The notes: generated by a model not told the origin, from the sequence alone. DNA of 64,000 bases from Porphyromonas loveana (GCF_003096695.1 NZ_QEKY01000010.1:17019-81018); one strand, 5' to 3'; shown: positions 34,770-43,738, counted from the stretch's first letter. Translations and numbers: made by a program.

Positions 34770-36929
34770 ATGAAAGTGTACAAGACAAATGAGGTGAAGA
34801 ACATCTCTATTTTGGGTAGCTCCGGCTCCGGAAAAACCACCCTTGCAGAAGCGATGCTCTACGAGGGTGGAGTGATAAAACGCAGAGGCAGTGTCGAAGC
34901 CGGCAATACGGTCAGCGACTACTTCCCCGTAGAAAAGGAGTATGGCTACTCCGTGTTCTCGACGGTTTTCTCTGTCGAATGGCAGGATAGAAAACTGAAT
35001 TTTATAGATTGCCCGGGATCGGATGACTTCATTGGAGGTACGGTCTCGGCTCTTAACGTTACAGACTGTGCCCTCGTCGTAGTGAATGCGCAGTACGGCG
35101 TGGAGGTAGGGCTTATCAATCAGTTCCGCTATGTGGAGAAATTGCAGAAGCCCGCTATTTTCATCATCAATCAGCTGGATCATGACAAGGCAGACTTCGA
35201 GTCGGCCGTAGCTCAACTCAAGGAGCGCTACGGCGCCAAGGTGGTGCCCGTACAGTACCCCGTCAATGTGGGTGCGGGCTTCAATGCCGTGGTCGATGTA
35301 CTGAAGATGAAGATGTATCGCTGGAAGCCTGAGGGCGGAGTGCCCGACGTGCTGGATATTCCGGCCGAAGAAGAGGCGAAAGCGAAAGAGATGCACCAAG
35401 CTCTGGTGGAGGCTGCGGCCGAAAATGATGAGAGCTTGATGGAGAAGTTCTTCGATCAGGGAAGTCTCTCTGAAGAAGAGATGCGCGAGGGTATTCGTGC
35501 CGGACTTATCGCTCAGGGTATGTACCCTGTGTTCTGCGTGAGTGCAGGCAAGGACATGTGCGTGCGTCGTACGCTTGAGTTCCTCGGCAACGTGGTGCCA
35601 TGCGTGGACAAGATGCCTGCTCCGGTGGATATAAGTGGTACGGAAGTGAAGCCCGATGCATCGGCTCCCGTGAGCATCCATTTCTTTAAGACAACAATAG
35701 AACCACATATCGGCGAAGTATCCTACTTCAAGGTGATGAGCGGTACGCTCGTGGAAGGCGTAGATCTTCTCAATGCAGACAGAGGGTCGAAGGAGCGCAT
35801 CAGCCAGCTCTTCGTGCCTGCAGGTCAGCAGCGCATCAAGGTGGAGCAGTTACTCGCCGGCGACATAGGTGCCACGGTGAAGCTGAAGGAAGTGCGCCGC
35901 GGCAATACGCTCAACGATAAGGGCGTGGAGCATCGCTTCGATCTGGTCAAATTCCCCGAGCCCAAGTATCGTCGTGCCATCCGTGCGACTAACGAAGCCG
36001 ATACGGAGAAGATGAATGTGGCACTGAACGAGATGCGCGAGGAGGATCCCACCTGGATCATCGAGCAGAGCAAGGAGTTGCGTCAGACGATCGTGAGCGG
36101 ACAGGGCGAATTCCACCTGCGTACGCTCAAATGGCGTTTGGAACACAACGAAAAGATCGAAATCGAATACATCGAGCCGCGCATTCCTTATCGCGAGACG
36201 ATCACCAAGGCTGCACGAGCCGACTATCGCCACAAGAAACAGTCGGGTGGTGCCGGACAGTTCGGTGAAGTGCATTTGATCATCGAGCCTTATAGTGACG
36301 ACAAGCCGCTGCCTGAGTTCTTCAAGTTCGGCAGTCAGGAATACCGCATTACGCCGCGTGATACGCAGGTCGTTGAGCTGGATTGGGGCGGTAAGCTCGT
36401 ATTTGTCAATAGTGTAGTCGGCGGAGCCATCGACACGCGCTTCATGCCTGCTATCCTCAAGGGGATTATGTCGCGTATGGAGCAGGGACCGCTCACCGGT
36501 TCGTATGCTCGCGATGTGCGCGTTATCGTCTATGACGGCAAGATGCACCCCGTGGACAGTAACGAAGTGTCGTTCATGCTGGCGGGTAGAAATGCCTTCA
36601 GCACGGCCTTCAAGGAGGCCGGCCCGAAAATTCTGGAGCCGGTGTACGATGTGGAAGTATCTGTCCCCGCCGATTACTTGGGCGATGTGATGAGCGATAT
36701 GCAGGGACGTCGTGCCATTATCATGGGTATGAATAGTCTCAAAGGTTACGAGCAGCTCTTGGCGAAAGTGCCGCTGAAGGAGCTTTCTAACTATTCGACT
36801 TCGCTCAGTTCCATCACGGGCGGTCGTGCTTCTTTCACAATGAAGTTTGCTTCTTACGAGTTGGTTCCTGCCGACGTACAGGATCGCTTGCTGAAGGAAT
36901 ACGAAGAACAATCCAAGGACGAGGCTTAA
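34770..36929 (+). CDS. fusA2: elongation factor G paralogue (EF-G2 type) with altered G3 motif
   Basis: 719 residues with all EF-G domains. G1 is GSSGSGKT (16-23). G3 reads DCPGSDDF (80-87) where canonical EF-G has DTPGHxDF, so the catalytic His is replaced by Ser. G4 is NQLD (134-137) in place of NKxD. The switch I motif ERGIT of EF-G is absent (EKEYGYSVFS). From established knowledge, a Bacteroides EF-G2 with little or no GTPase activity supports translation during starvation; this gene looks like the same group. A start at 34737 exists, but the MKVYKTNEVKN start matches the family better. Confidence 0.85.
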   Translation: MKVYKTNEVKNISILGSSGSGKTTLAEAMLYEGGVIKRRGSVEAGNTVSDYFPVEKEYGYSVFSTVFSVEWQDRKLNFIDCPGSDDFIGGTVSALNVTDCALVVVNAQYGVEVGLINQFRYVEKLQKPAIFIINQLDHDKADFESAVAQLKERYGAKVVPVQYPVNVGAGFNAVVDVLKMKMYRWKPEGGVPDVLDIPAEEEAKAKEMHQALVEAAAENDESLMEKFFDQGSLSEEEMREGIRAGLIAQGMYPVFCVSAGKDMCVRRTLEFLGNVVPCVDKMPAPVDISGTEVKPDASAPVSIHFFKTTIEPHIGEVSYFKVMSGTLVEGVDLLNADRGSKERISQLFVPAGQQRIKVEQLLAGDIGATVKLKEVRRGNTLNDKGVEHRFDLVKFPEPKYRRAIRATNEADTEKMNVALNEMREEDPTWIIEQSKELRQTIVSGQGEFHLRTLKWRLEHNEKIEIEYIEPRIPYRETITKAARADYRHKKQSGGAGQFGEVHLIIEPYSDDKPLPEFFKFGSQEYRITPRDTQVVELDWGGKLVFVNSVVGGAIDTRFMPAILKGIMSRMEQGPLTGSYARDVRVIVYDGKMHPVDSNEVSFMLAGRNAFSTAFKEAGPKILEPVYDVEVSVPADYLGDVMSDMQGRRAIIMGMNSLKGYEQLLAKVPLKELSNYSTSLSSITGGRASFTMKFASYELVPADVQDRLLKEYEEQSKDEA

Positions 36930-36958
36930 TTTGCCCCTTCCTCTTTAACCCAAAGCAC

Positions 36959-36986
36959 GAGGCTGCGCCATTACTGGCGCGGCCTC
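36959..36986 (+). terminator. terminator after EF-G2
   Basis: GAGGCTGCGCCA pairs with TGGCGCGGCCTC around TTAC, with one mismatch; a TTTATATTT stretch follows. Confidence 0.65.
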
Positions 36987-37147
36987 ATTCGTTTATATTT
37001 AACAGCATATTGTAAGGGATAGATTCTGCCCATGCAGTATTATTTCGGGATGGCGTTGTAACAATCGGGTCTTTTTTGCATCTTCATAATAGAGGCAGGC
37101 AGCAATGAGGGTTCTGCTTCTGTTTGGTTCAATAGAGTAATCGGAAC

Positions 37148-37654
37148 GTGGATACTAAGGCTTTCAAGGCAGTTTTTCTGCCGCTCTCTCCTACTGTTCG
37201 TGCCGTTTGCCGGGTCTTCCTGAAGAATGGGGCGGAGGTGGACGATGCGGTGCAGGAGGTTTACCTGCGACTGTGGGAGGCTCGGATGCGGCTGGATGAG
37301 CTGGCCGATCCACGGGCGTATGCCATCGGGACTGCGCGCAACTACTGCCTGGGGCTGCTGCGTGCTGCCAAGTGCAGGCCTCAGCCGGTGCCATTGGAGG
37401 CGGAGGACATCGGGCTGTTGTCGGATGTGCAGGGGGCTGACGGGGAGATGCGTCTCTCGGAGCAAATCGGGAGACTGCGTAGGTGGTTGGACGGAGTGGC
37501 CGAGCTGCATCGGGCGGTGTTCACGATGAGCCATTTCGGTCGGTATTCTAATGGTGAGATAGCGGAACGATTGGGTTTGACAGAGGGCAATGTGCGGGTG
37601 ATACTGAGTCGTCTGCGAAAAGAAGCAAAGGAGGTAATCGGTCATGAAGCATGA
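37148..37654 (+). CDS. ECF-type RNA polymerase sigma factor
   Basis: 168 residues, starting with GTG. Sigma region 2 is seen at VDDAVQEVYLRLWEARMRLDELADPRAYAIGTARNYCLGLLR, and region 4 at FSNGEIAERLGLTEGNVRVILSRLRKEAKEVIG, with a helix-turn-helix. It overlaps the next gene by 11 bases, typical for an ECF sigma and its anti-sigma partner. Its target genes cannot be told; the immediate operon is probably one target. Confidence 0.88.
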   Translation: MDTKAFKAVFLPLSPTVRAVCRVFLKNGAEVDDAVQEVYLRLWEARMRLDELADPRAYAIGTARNYCLGLLRAAKCRPQPVPLEAEDIGLLSDVQGADGEMRLSEQIGRLRRWLDGVAELHRAVFTMSHFGRYSNGEIAERLGLTEGNVRVILSRLRKEAKEVIGHEA

Positions 37655-38183
37655 AGATAGAGAGAGAATCGGTCTACTGCTGGAGCGATTCTATGCGGGC
37701 AGTACTTCTCGGGAAGAGGAGTTGGAGCTGTATTGCAGGTTAGAGGAGCAGGACGATCCGTCGCCTTTCCGTGACGATCTGCTGCTTCTGAAGGCTCTGC
37801 TTGGTGTTGCAGAGTCGGAAGAGGAGGCCAGTGAGCGTATGGATGCGCGGCTTTCTGCCCTAATAGACGGACGTGAGGAGGCAGCGAGGCAGCACCGTAG
37901 TCGCTCGCTCTTCCTCCACAGGGGACACTATGGAGCTGTGGCTTGTGTGGCGGTGGCTCTGACTATGGGGGCCATGCTGTGGCTGCGCCCCGCGGGCGGA
38001 ATGGTCTCGAATCGGAACGGCGTCCCCATGAGTGAGACGGAGGCAGCCGAAGAGACGGAGGAAGCGATGGAGTTGCTGGAGTCCTGTCTCAACTATGCAG
38101 CCGAAGAGACGGAGGGGGCGATGGAGATGCTCTATAGAAGTGTGGACGAAGCGTGGACGGAGCCTGCAATGAGGGAGGAATAA
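37644..38183 (+). CDS. putative anti-sigma factor, single-pass membrane protein
   Basis: 179 residues: an N-terminal cytosolic helical part (1-90, rich in Glu/Arg), one membrane helix (about 96-114, YGAVACVAVALTMGAMLWL), and an acidic C-terminal periplasmic tail with a repeated phrase (AAEETEEAMELLES and AAEETEGAMEMLYRS). No catalytic motif is visible. Position and architecture, overlapping the sigma gene by 11 bases, suggest an anti-sigma factor. The family is not recognised by sequence. Confidence 0.6.
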   Translation: MKHEDRERIGLLLERFYAGSTSREEELELYCRLEEQDDPSPFRDDLLLLKALLGVAESEEEASERMDARLSALIDGREEAARQHRSRSLFLHRGHYGAVACVAVALTMGAMLWLRPAGGMVSNRNGVPMSETEAAEETEEAMELLESCLNYAAEETEGAMEMLYRSVDEAWTEPAMREE

Positions 38184-38214
38184 ACTTTGAACTAACTAAC
38201 ATAAAGAAGAAACT

Positions 38215-39240
38215 ATGAAGACAAGAATGATCGTGGCCCTGATCGTGGCGATATGTACGCTCTCGTCAGTGGCTGCCGAAGCACAGCGGATTAATATGGA
38301 TGCGCTCAGACGGGAGAACGGGATAGAGTCCGTCTATCTGTCCAAATCGATGTTGAAGAATTCGTCGAAGTATCTCAAGAGGAAAACGGACTTGAGCATC
38401 AATAATTCAATGCTCAACGGGATGCATATCTTCTCCGCCGATCGACAGCAGACTGCGGCGGCGAATCTCTTGCGCAGGACCTTCTCTCCTATGTTGCAAG
38501 GGGCGTGGGGCAATTACGACGAGCTTATGTTCGTACGGAAGACGGAGGAGCAGATGGCTCTCTTCGCCGAACGATCCAAGAAGGATTTGTACAAGTCGCT
38601 CGTCCTCTACACCGAGGATGTTCGCGAGGTGCGAGCCGTTATTTTTGAGGGAGAGTTTACCCGTGACCAGCTGGATCAGATGATCAATTCCGGTGGTCGT
38701 TTGTACAGTTTGCCTCACAATGGGCGTTCCCTAAAGCTTTATAATTGGCAAGGCCCCAATGGGTCTCAACTGCATAAGGGGCAGCTCAACACCGAATGGG
38801 ATCGGGCACGACAACAATTTGATCGAAACTTTGGTGCGTATAGGAAGGAATTGGAGTTGGCTCGCAAGGAAATGGATAAACTACGAGGAGCCGGACGTAA
38901 TCAGTTGGCAAAGGACTATCAGAAATGGATCAAAGAGTATCAGCAGCATATCGCTCAGTTCCGGAAGGAATGGGATCGGGTACGACAACAATTTGAGAAG
39001 GATAGCAAGAAATATGAAAAGGAATTGGAGCGGGCTCGCAAGGAGATGAATGATGCTTCGGGCATTGATCGTAAACTAATGACCAGAGACGATCAGGCAT
39101 TTCTTAAAGAATATCAGCAAAACTTGGCCGAACTCAATAAGGAGTGGAATCAAGTGCGACGCAAATTCGAGCAGGCCAATAAGGAATATAGGAAGGAATT
39201 GAAGGAAGTGCATCGAAAGAATGCGTCGCTCTTCAAATAA
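38215..39240 (+). CDS. DUF4252 protein with C-terminal coiled-coil repeats
   Basis: 341 residues. Signal peptide (RMIVALIVAICTLSSVAAEAQ), then a DUF4252 domain (about 25-165, with LYKSLVLYTEDVREVRAVIFEG). The C-terminal half is a tandem repeat of 58 residues: EWDRARQQFDRNFGAYRKEL (from 194), EWDRVRQQFEKDSKKYEKEL (from 252), EWNQVRRKFEQANKEYRKEL (from 310). These are charged heptad-like helices, so a long coiled coil is likely. DUF4252 genes are common beside ECF sigma genes in Bacteroidetes, but the repeat extension is not standard there. It starts 31 bases after the anti-sigma gene. Exported; function unknown. Confidence 0.72.
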   Translation: MKTRMIVALIVAICTLSSVAAEAQRINMDALRRENGIESVYLSKSMLKNSSKYLKRKTDLSINNSMLNGMHIFSADRQQTAAANLLRRTFSPMLQGAWGNYDELMFVRKTEEQMALFAERSKKDLYKSLVLYTEDVREVRAVIFEGEFTRDQLDQMINSGGRLYSLPHNGRSLKLYNWQGPNGSQLHKGQLNTEWDRARQQFDRNFGAYRKELELARKEMDKLRGAGRNQLAKDYQKWIKEYQQHIAQFRKEWDRVRQQFEKDSKKYEKELERARKEMNDASGIDRKLMTRDDQAFLKEYQQNLAELNKEWNQVRRKFEQANKEYRKELKEVHRKNASLFK

Positions 39241-39264
39241 CCATTGTTCTTTGCTGTAAAAAAG

Positions 39265-39300
39265 AAACAGCCTCGTTCCGGTAGCGGAGCGAGGCTGTTT
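39265..39300. terminator. bidirectional terminator
   Basis: AAACAGCCTCGTTCCG pairs with CGGAGCGAGGCTGTTT over 16 bp (one G-T pair) around a four-base loop. It sits between the convergent DUF4252 and ribH genes. Confidence 0.8.
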
Positions 39301-39335
39301 GGCTATTGGTATGGGCTGTTTGCCCGGAGCGAGGA

Positions 39336-39821
39336 TTACTTCCTTCTTAGGCCTGCCATCTTGAGAGCTGTGATGGCAGCTTCGGTGCCCTTATTGCCAT
39401 GACGGCCGCCGGCACGCTCTTCGGCCTGGAGCATCGTCTCGGTTGTGAGTACGCCGAAGATGACGGGCACGAACCCATCCACATTGAGTTGGGTGATTCC
39501 TTGGCTCACTCCCTGGCAGATGTAGTCGAAGTGTGGCGTGTCGCCCCTTACGACGCAGCCGATGGCTATGACGGCATCGACCTCATGTTGTTCGCAAAGG
39601 TATGCGCTGGCATAAGTGAGCTCGAATGTGCCCGGTACGTGCTGCACGATGATATTCTCTTGAGTGACGCCGTGTTCGATCAAGGCCTCGAGTGCTCCTG
39701 CGAGCAGGGGCTCGGTGATATTGCGATTCCATTCCGCTACGGCAATGCCGATGCGATAGTCTTTACCGGAGGGTACGCTGTCGTAGTCGTAGTCCGACAG
39801 GTTGTGAAAAGCTGTTGCCAT
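39336..39821 (-). CDS. ribH: 6,7-dimethyl-8-ribityllumazine synthase
   Basis: Penultimate step of riboflavin synthesis: condenses 5-amino-6-ribitylaminouracil with 3,4-dihydroxy-2-butanone 4-phosphate. 161 residues. Motifs: [54 protein letters not shown] (substrate His), [22 protein letters not shown] and [13 protein letters not shown]. All core residues are present. Other rib genes are not in the window. Confidence 0.95.
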   Translation of the reverse strand: MATAFHNLSDYDYDSVPSGKDYRIGIAVAEWNRNITEPLLAGALEALIEHGVTQENIIVQHVPGTFELTYASAYLCEQHEVDAVIAIGCVVRGDTPHFDYICQGVSQGITQLNVDGFVPVIFGVLTTETMLQAEERAGGRHGNKGTEAAITALKMAGLRRK

Positions 39822-39854
39822 AGTTTCTTCTTAGTTCTGTATATGTGTTGTTTC

Positions 39855-39894
39855 AGAAAAAAGGCATCCATCCCAGCATGAGACGGATGCCTTT
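39855..39894 (-). terminator. terminator after the TPR membrane protein
   Basis: On the minus strand AAAGGCATCC pairs with GGATGCCTTT and is followed by TTTTCTG. Confidence 0.75.
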
Positions 39895-39921
39895 CCTTGT
39901 ATGTTATTAGTCAGAATGCTA

Positions 39922-40608
39922 TTATTTCGCTCCCTTGGCTTTTACTCGGATGATGTCGGCTTCCACTGTGTTGGCTTCCATCGAAGTATAGTACTTGTCC
40001 TTCACTTGCTTGTATGCAGCCATTGCTTTGTCGTATTGCTTGAGCTCTTCGTACACGCGGCCGGCCTTGATGAGACAGCTCGGCGTGATGGCATCGTTGG
40101 ATGCGGCGGCAGCAGCTTTCTCGAAGTAGCCCACAGCTTCTTCGTACTTCTTGAGCTGTACGTAGCTGTCGCCGATGAGACGAGTGATGGAGGGTGCTAC
40201 CATGTTCTCTTTGGCAGAGAACGCTTTAAGGTGGTCGATGGCCTTCTGATACTCACCGATGTTGTAGTAGCAAATGCCCGCATAGGCTTGCGACAGATTG
40301 GAAGTCTCTGTGCCAGAATACTTGTCGATGACGGCGAGCAGACCCATTTCGGTCGCGCCATTGCCGTTGAGGGCAGCACTGTCCAGTTCTTGGATAAACT
40401 TGTCTTCGGCCAGATACACCTTCGTTGCGGCTTCACGAGCCTTGGGCTCGCTGACGAAACGCTTGTAGGCAAATACACCTGCTACAATAATAAAGATGCC
40501 CAGAATAGCCAAGCCAATCTTGGTCATGTTTTTTTCTACAAACTGTTCTGAGCGCGAAACGACCTCGCCCACTTGGTTCTCGGTTTGTTGATTCTCTTTC
40601 TTTGACAT
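39922..40608 (-). CDS. TPR-containing membrane-anchored protein
   Basis: 228 residues: a cytosolic N-terminus (SKKENQQTENQVGEVVSRSEQFVEKN), one membrane helix (about 31-49, KIGLAILGIFIIVAGVFAY), then tetratricopeptide-type repeats (LSQAYAGICYYNIGEYQKAIDHL, SYVQLKKYEEAVGYFEKAA, AGRVYEELKQYDKAMAAYKQV). The plan is like YfgM, a periplasmic chaperone-network protein. The specific role is unknown. A -7 box lies 35 bases upstream of the start. Confidence 0.75.
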   Translation of the reverse strand: MSKKENQQTENQVGEVVSRSEQFVEKNMTKIGLAILGIFIIVAGVFAYKRFVSEPKAREAATKVYLAEDKFIQELDSAALNGNGATEMGLLAVIDKYSGTETSNLSQAYAGICYYNIGEYQKAIDHLKAFSAKENMVAPSITRLIGDSYVQLKKYEEAVGYFEKAAAAASNDAITPSCLIKAGRVYEELKQYDKAMAAYKQVKDKYYTSMEANTVEADIIRVKAKGAK

Positions 40609-40642
40609 ATTGCGAATAGTTATTTATTTCTTTACGAATGCA

Positions 40643-40650
40643 CAAAGGTA
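40643..40650 (-). promoter_or_regulatory. -7 box for the TPR membrane protein
   Basis: TACCTTTG on the minus strand fits TAnnTTTG. Confidence 0.55.
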
Positions 40651-40727
40651 CTTTTTTGGCGTGAAATACAATGCTCGGCCCGATAAATATGTTATAGTGA
40701 CACACGGCACGATTGATTACGGCTCCG

Positions 40728-41399
40728 TTATTGCCAATCTACGAGGCCTTCTTTGACGGCATAGCGGATGAGTTCGGCAGCGTTTGAGAAACCCAGTTTG
40801 TGCAGGATATTGCTACGATGTGTCTCCACCGTGCGGTGGCTCAGATGCATCTTCTCGCCTGTTTCCTTGGCCGATAGCCCGTTGCATAGATGCTGGATGA
40901 CTTCTATCTCGCGCTCCGTCAGTTCGGATGGGTTCGGTTGCTTCCTTGTATTCTTGTGCGAGTGGCCTGCCGAGCGGGACACGCATAGGTCCATGATGAT
41001 CTTGGCAATGCTCTTGCCGTAGAAGTTGCCTCCTGTCGTCACCGTGCGGATGGCGTTTTCGATATCACTGGTCTGCGCCATTTTGCTCATGTAGCCTTCT
41101 ACACCGATTTCCAACAGATCGTTCACGATCTTCTCCGACACCTCTGAAGAGAGCATAATGATTTTGAGATCAGGATACTCAGTCTTCAGGCGGCGGGCTA
41201 TATCCACGCCATTCCCATCCGGCAGCCTGATGTCCAAAATGATCATATCCGGTGCGCCCTGTTCATGGAGATAATCCTCCAGTTCTTGGGAAGAGCCACA
41301 TTCGCCTATGATTTCGGCCAAATCTTGTATCTGTGCAATGGCTACACGGAGTCCCATGCGGTAGAGCTCGTGGTCATCTACCAGTACGATTTTAGTCAT
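40728..41399 (-). CDS. fimR: NarL/LuxR-type response regulator (FimR-like)
   Basis: 223 residues. Receiver domain with the acidic pocket VDDH (7-10) and phospho-acceptor Asp56 (IILDIRLPDGNGVD). A C-terminal LuxR helix-turn-helix follows (about 155-215, LTEREIEVIQHLCNGLSAKETGEKMHLSHRTVETHRSNI). It lies 12 bases after the kinase gene, so they form one two-component unit. The pairing of a TPR kinase with this regulator is that of FimS/FimR of P. gingivalis, which controls fimA fimbriae; the gene name is by analogy. Confidence 0.7.
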   Translation of the reverse strand: MTKIVLVDDHELYRMGLRVAIAQIQDLAEIIGECGSSQELEDYLHEQGAPDMIILDIRLPDGNGVDIARRLKTEYPDLKIIMLSSEVSEKIVNDLLEIGVEGYMSKMAQTSDIENAIRTVTTGGNFYGKSIAKIIMDLCVSRSAGHSHKNTRKQPNPSELTEREIEVIQHLCNGLSAKETGEKMHLSHRTVETHRSNILHKLGFSNAAELIRYAVKEGLVDWQ

Positions 41400-41411
41400 G
41401 AGGATAGTCTT

Positions 41412-43277
41412 TTATACCGGTGTGAGGACGAATGAGAAGATGCAACCTCGGCCTTCTCGGCTGTCGATGTGAAGCTTGGATTTGTTCCTTTCGAGCAGCC
41501 CTTTACAGATGATGAGTCCGAGTCCGCTTCCTTTTTCACCGTTAGTTCCTGTAGTAATGTTGCTGCTTTTGCCTGTTTCAAGGATGTGTTCTATCTGCTG
41601 CCTGCTCATGCCTATTCCCTGGTCGGCGACGGATACTCTCATTTTCCCGTCGATCTCTTGTTTGATGCCGATGCATATGGTGTCGCCTGATTTGGAAAAC
41701 TTGATGGCATTACTGAGCAGGTTGCGTATCACTGTATTGATCATATGTTGGTCGGCACGGACGAGACATTGTTCCGGAGCTTCGAGCAAAAGTGTGACAT
41801 TCTTGTACTCTGCGGGGAGCATATGGAGGCTGATTATCTTGCGGATGTTCTCAGTCAGATTGAAAACTACCGGAACGACCACCAAATTGCCAATCTGGAT
41901 GTTAGCCCAGTCGAGGAGATTCTGTAGCATCGTCAGCTCTGACTCCACACTGTCCCGAAGCGACGATAGCATTTTGGTGGTTGGGGGAGCGTACTCATTC
42001 TTGGGAGAAAGGATGGTATCGAGCGCCATTCGCTGTGCGATGACGAGACCTTTGATGTCGTGTGAGATGATGGAGAGTAGTCGACTTTTCGTGTCATTCA
42101 TCGCCTTGAGTTTTTGATTTTTGAGGTATCGTTTTCTGGATAGCACGATCAGTATGGCGATAATTCCTACCATTAATATGGTGATCACGATCAGAGTCAA
42201 ATGCAGCCTCTGCGCCAACTCCAGCTCTTGGTTTTTGAGGGCTATCTCCGTTTCTTTCTCTTTGCTCTTGAAGCGTACTTCGAACTCCTGTACCTTTTCT
42301 CGCAGTTGTTCCTCTGCGATCGAATCGGCCAATACGTTCGCCCGCATCAGATAGGCGTGTGCCAGATCGTGTAACCCGAACTTGGCATATATCGCACTCG
42401 CCTTTTTAAGGATGTCATACCTTACTTTATTATATCCTCCCGCGCGCGCTATCATCTCTCCGTGTGTGAGGAGCTCATGCGCCTTGTCGTAGTTGCTATG
42501 CGTCGCGTAGTAGAGTGCTAGAAGGGAGCAGGTGAGTGCTTGGGTTTCCGCATCGCCAATTTTGTTCGCGATATCCATCGCCTCCGTCAGTGATAGGAAG
42601 GCTTCCTCGAGTCTGTTCTGCTGCAGCAGGTTGGAGCCAATGTTCATCAGACAGTTACACATGCTGGCACTGTCGGCAGTCTCTCGTTGGATACGCAGAG
42701 CTTTTTGGTAGTATTGGTTGGCCTCTTTGAGGTTGTCTTTCTTTTGGAAAATGTTTGCGATGTTGTTGTATGCAATAGAGATACCGGTTTTGTTGTCCAT
42801 CGCCGTTGCCATCGACAGCGCCCGCTCGTAGAACGTTAGTGCTTCGTTCCAGTTTTCTTGGAAGAAGTGCACCAAGCCCAATTGCATATAGGCACGAGCC
42901 TCAAGTTGTTTGTCGGGGTGTTGCTTGAGCAGGTCCAGCACTTCCTCCAGTGCTGCAAGGGCATTGTCATGACGACCGGCGTAGCTCGCCATCAAGGCAT
43001 AGTTGTAGAGGAGTTGAGGTAGTTGGCTTTTCAGATCTGCCTCACGGCAGTACTGGATTGCTTGGAAATAAGCATCAGCAGCGTCGCCGGCTTTGTAGTT
43101 ATTCTCATAAGCCTTACCGAGCTTCTCGTACATCTCCATTCTCTTTTTCGCCGTTAGTCCGCGCATCATGGCCTTTTCACGTAGGGAATCGACATTGATC
43201 TCACTCGCTGTAAGCGGAGGGCAAAGGAGTGTAACCAGAAGAATAAGGAGGAAAAAGGGGGCGGAATAGTTCATCAT
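41412..43277 (-). CDS. fimS: TPR sensor histidine kinase (FimS-like)
   Basis: 621 residues from the ATG at 43277. Signal/first helix, then a periplasmic array of TPRs (about 35-325: EALTFYERALSMATAMDNK, EANQYYQKALRIQRET and others), a coiled segment, one membrane helix (about 360-380), the HisKA box SHDIKG with His406, and an HATPase domain (NLLSNAIKFSKSGD, ADQGIGMS, GEKGSGLGL). An ATG at 43298 is rejected because the -7 box at 43296-43303 overlaps it; ATGs at 43286 and 43274 are alternatives. FimS of P. gingivalis has this TPR-TM-kinase plan. Confidence 0.75.
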   Translation of the reverse strand: MMNYSAPFFLLILLVTLLCPPLTASEINVDSLREKAMMRGLTAKKRMEMYEKLGKAYENNYKAGDAADAYFQAIQYCREADLKSQLPQLLYNYALMASYAGRHDNALAALEEVLDLLKQHPDKQLEARAYMQLGLVHFFQENWNEALTFYERALSMATAMDNKTGISIAYNNIANIFQKKDNLKEANQYYQKALRIQRETADSASMCNCLMNIGSNLLQQNRLEEAFLSLTEAMDIANKIGDAETQALTCSLLALYYATHSNYDKAHELLTHGEMIARAGGYNKVRYDILKKASAIYAKFGLHDLAHAYLMRANVLADSIAEEQLREKVQEFEVRFKSKEKETEIALKNQELELAQRLHLTLIVITILMVGIIAILIVLSRKRYLKNQKLKAMNDTKSRLLSIISHDIKGLVIAQRMALDTILSPKNEYAPPTTKMLSSLRDSVESELTMLQNLLDWANIQIGNLVVVPVVFNLTENIRKIISLHMLPAEYKNVTLLLEAPEQCLVRADQHMINTVIRNLLSNAIKFSKSGDTICIGIKQEIDGKMRVSVADQGIGMSRQQIEHILETGKSSNITTGTNGEKGSGLGLIICKGLLERNKSKLHIDSREGRGCIFSFVLTPV

Positions 43278-43295
43278 GCTAAGCATTTCGGGGTA

Positions 43296-43303
43296 CAAAA
43301 CTA
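43296..43303 (-). promoter_or_regulatory. -7 box for fimS-fimR
   Basis: TAGTTTTG on the minus strand. It puts the transcript start near 43289, so translation must begin at 43286 or later. Confidence 0.5.
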
Positions 43304-43393
43304 ATATATTTTCAGCTTTGTTGTGTTTTTTTGCTCTCTATGAGGAGTATAGGTGAGTTTTGTGTGGTGAGTTTTGTTTCATTTTCCTTTTTG

Positions 43394-43548
43394 GCACGAT
43401 AATTGTTCTGGTCTCTGGTGCCAAAAAACATGGCGCATATTGTTCAGCGAAAACGCGCCATTTCTTGAAAAAATATGCGCCAAATCAAAAAAGTTTTGGC
43501 GCCATTTTTCTGCAATTTAGGCGCGTGTTTCTCTCGCTTTTTGGCGCG
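43394..43548. repeat. 22-bp periodic GCGCC array 2
   Basis: Cores start at 43394, 43418, 43433, 43455, 43477, 43499, 43521 and 43544. The last six are spaced 22, 22, 22, 22, 23. Core forms are GCGCC, GCGCG, GCGCA, GTGCC and GCACG, between A/T tracts. The region is divergent-intergenic. Confidence 0.8.
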
Positions 43549-43730
43549 AGATTGTGGGCAGAAGGGGTATGCCTTATCGCATTTGTGCCCCATGCTCAGT
43601 CGTCTGACAGGGTAGGGCAGGGTGCATGTCCGTCGGTGTCTATCCCTTTTCTGGTCGGTAACAAGGTATGCAGGTACGCTGTCGGGTGTCTTTTCGGAGT
43701 CGGATGCTGCGGCTTTTGGGGGCAATTCCT

Positions 43731-43738
43731 TATTTTTG
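43731..43738 (+). promoter_or_regulatory. -7 box for xseB-ispD
   Basis: TATTTTTG only eight bases before the xseB ATG; the transcript would be almost leaderless. Confidence 0.4.
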
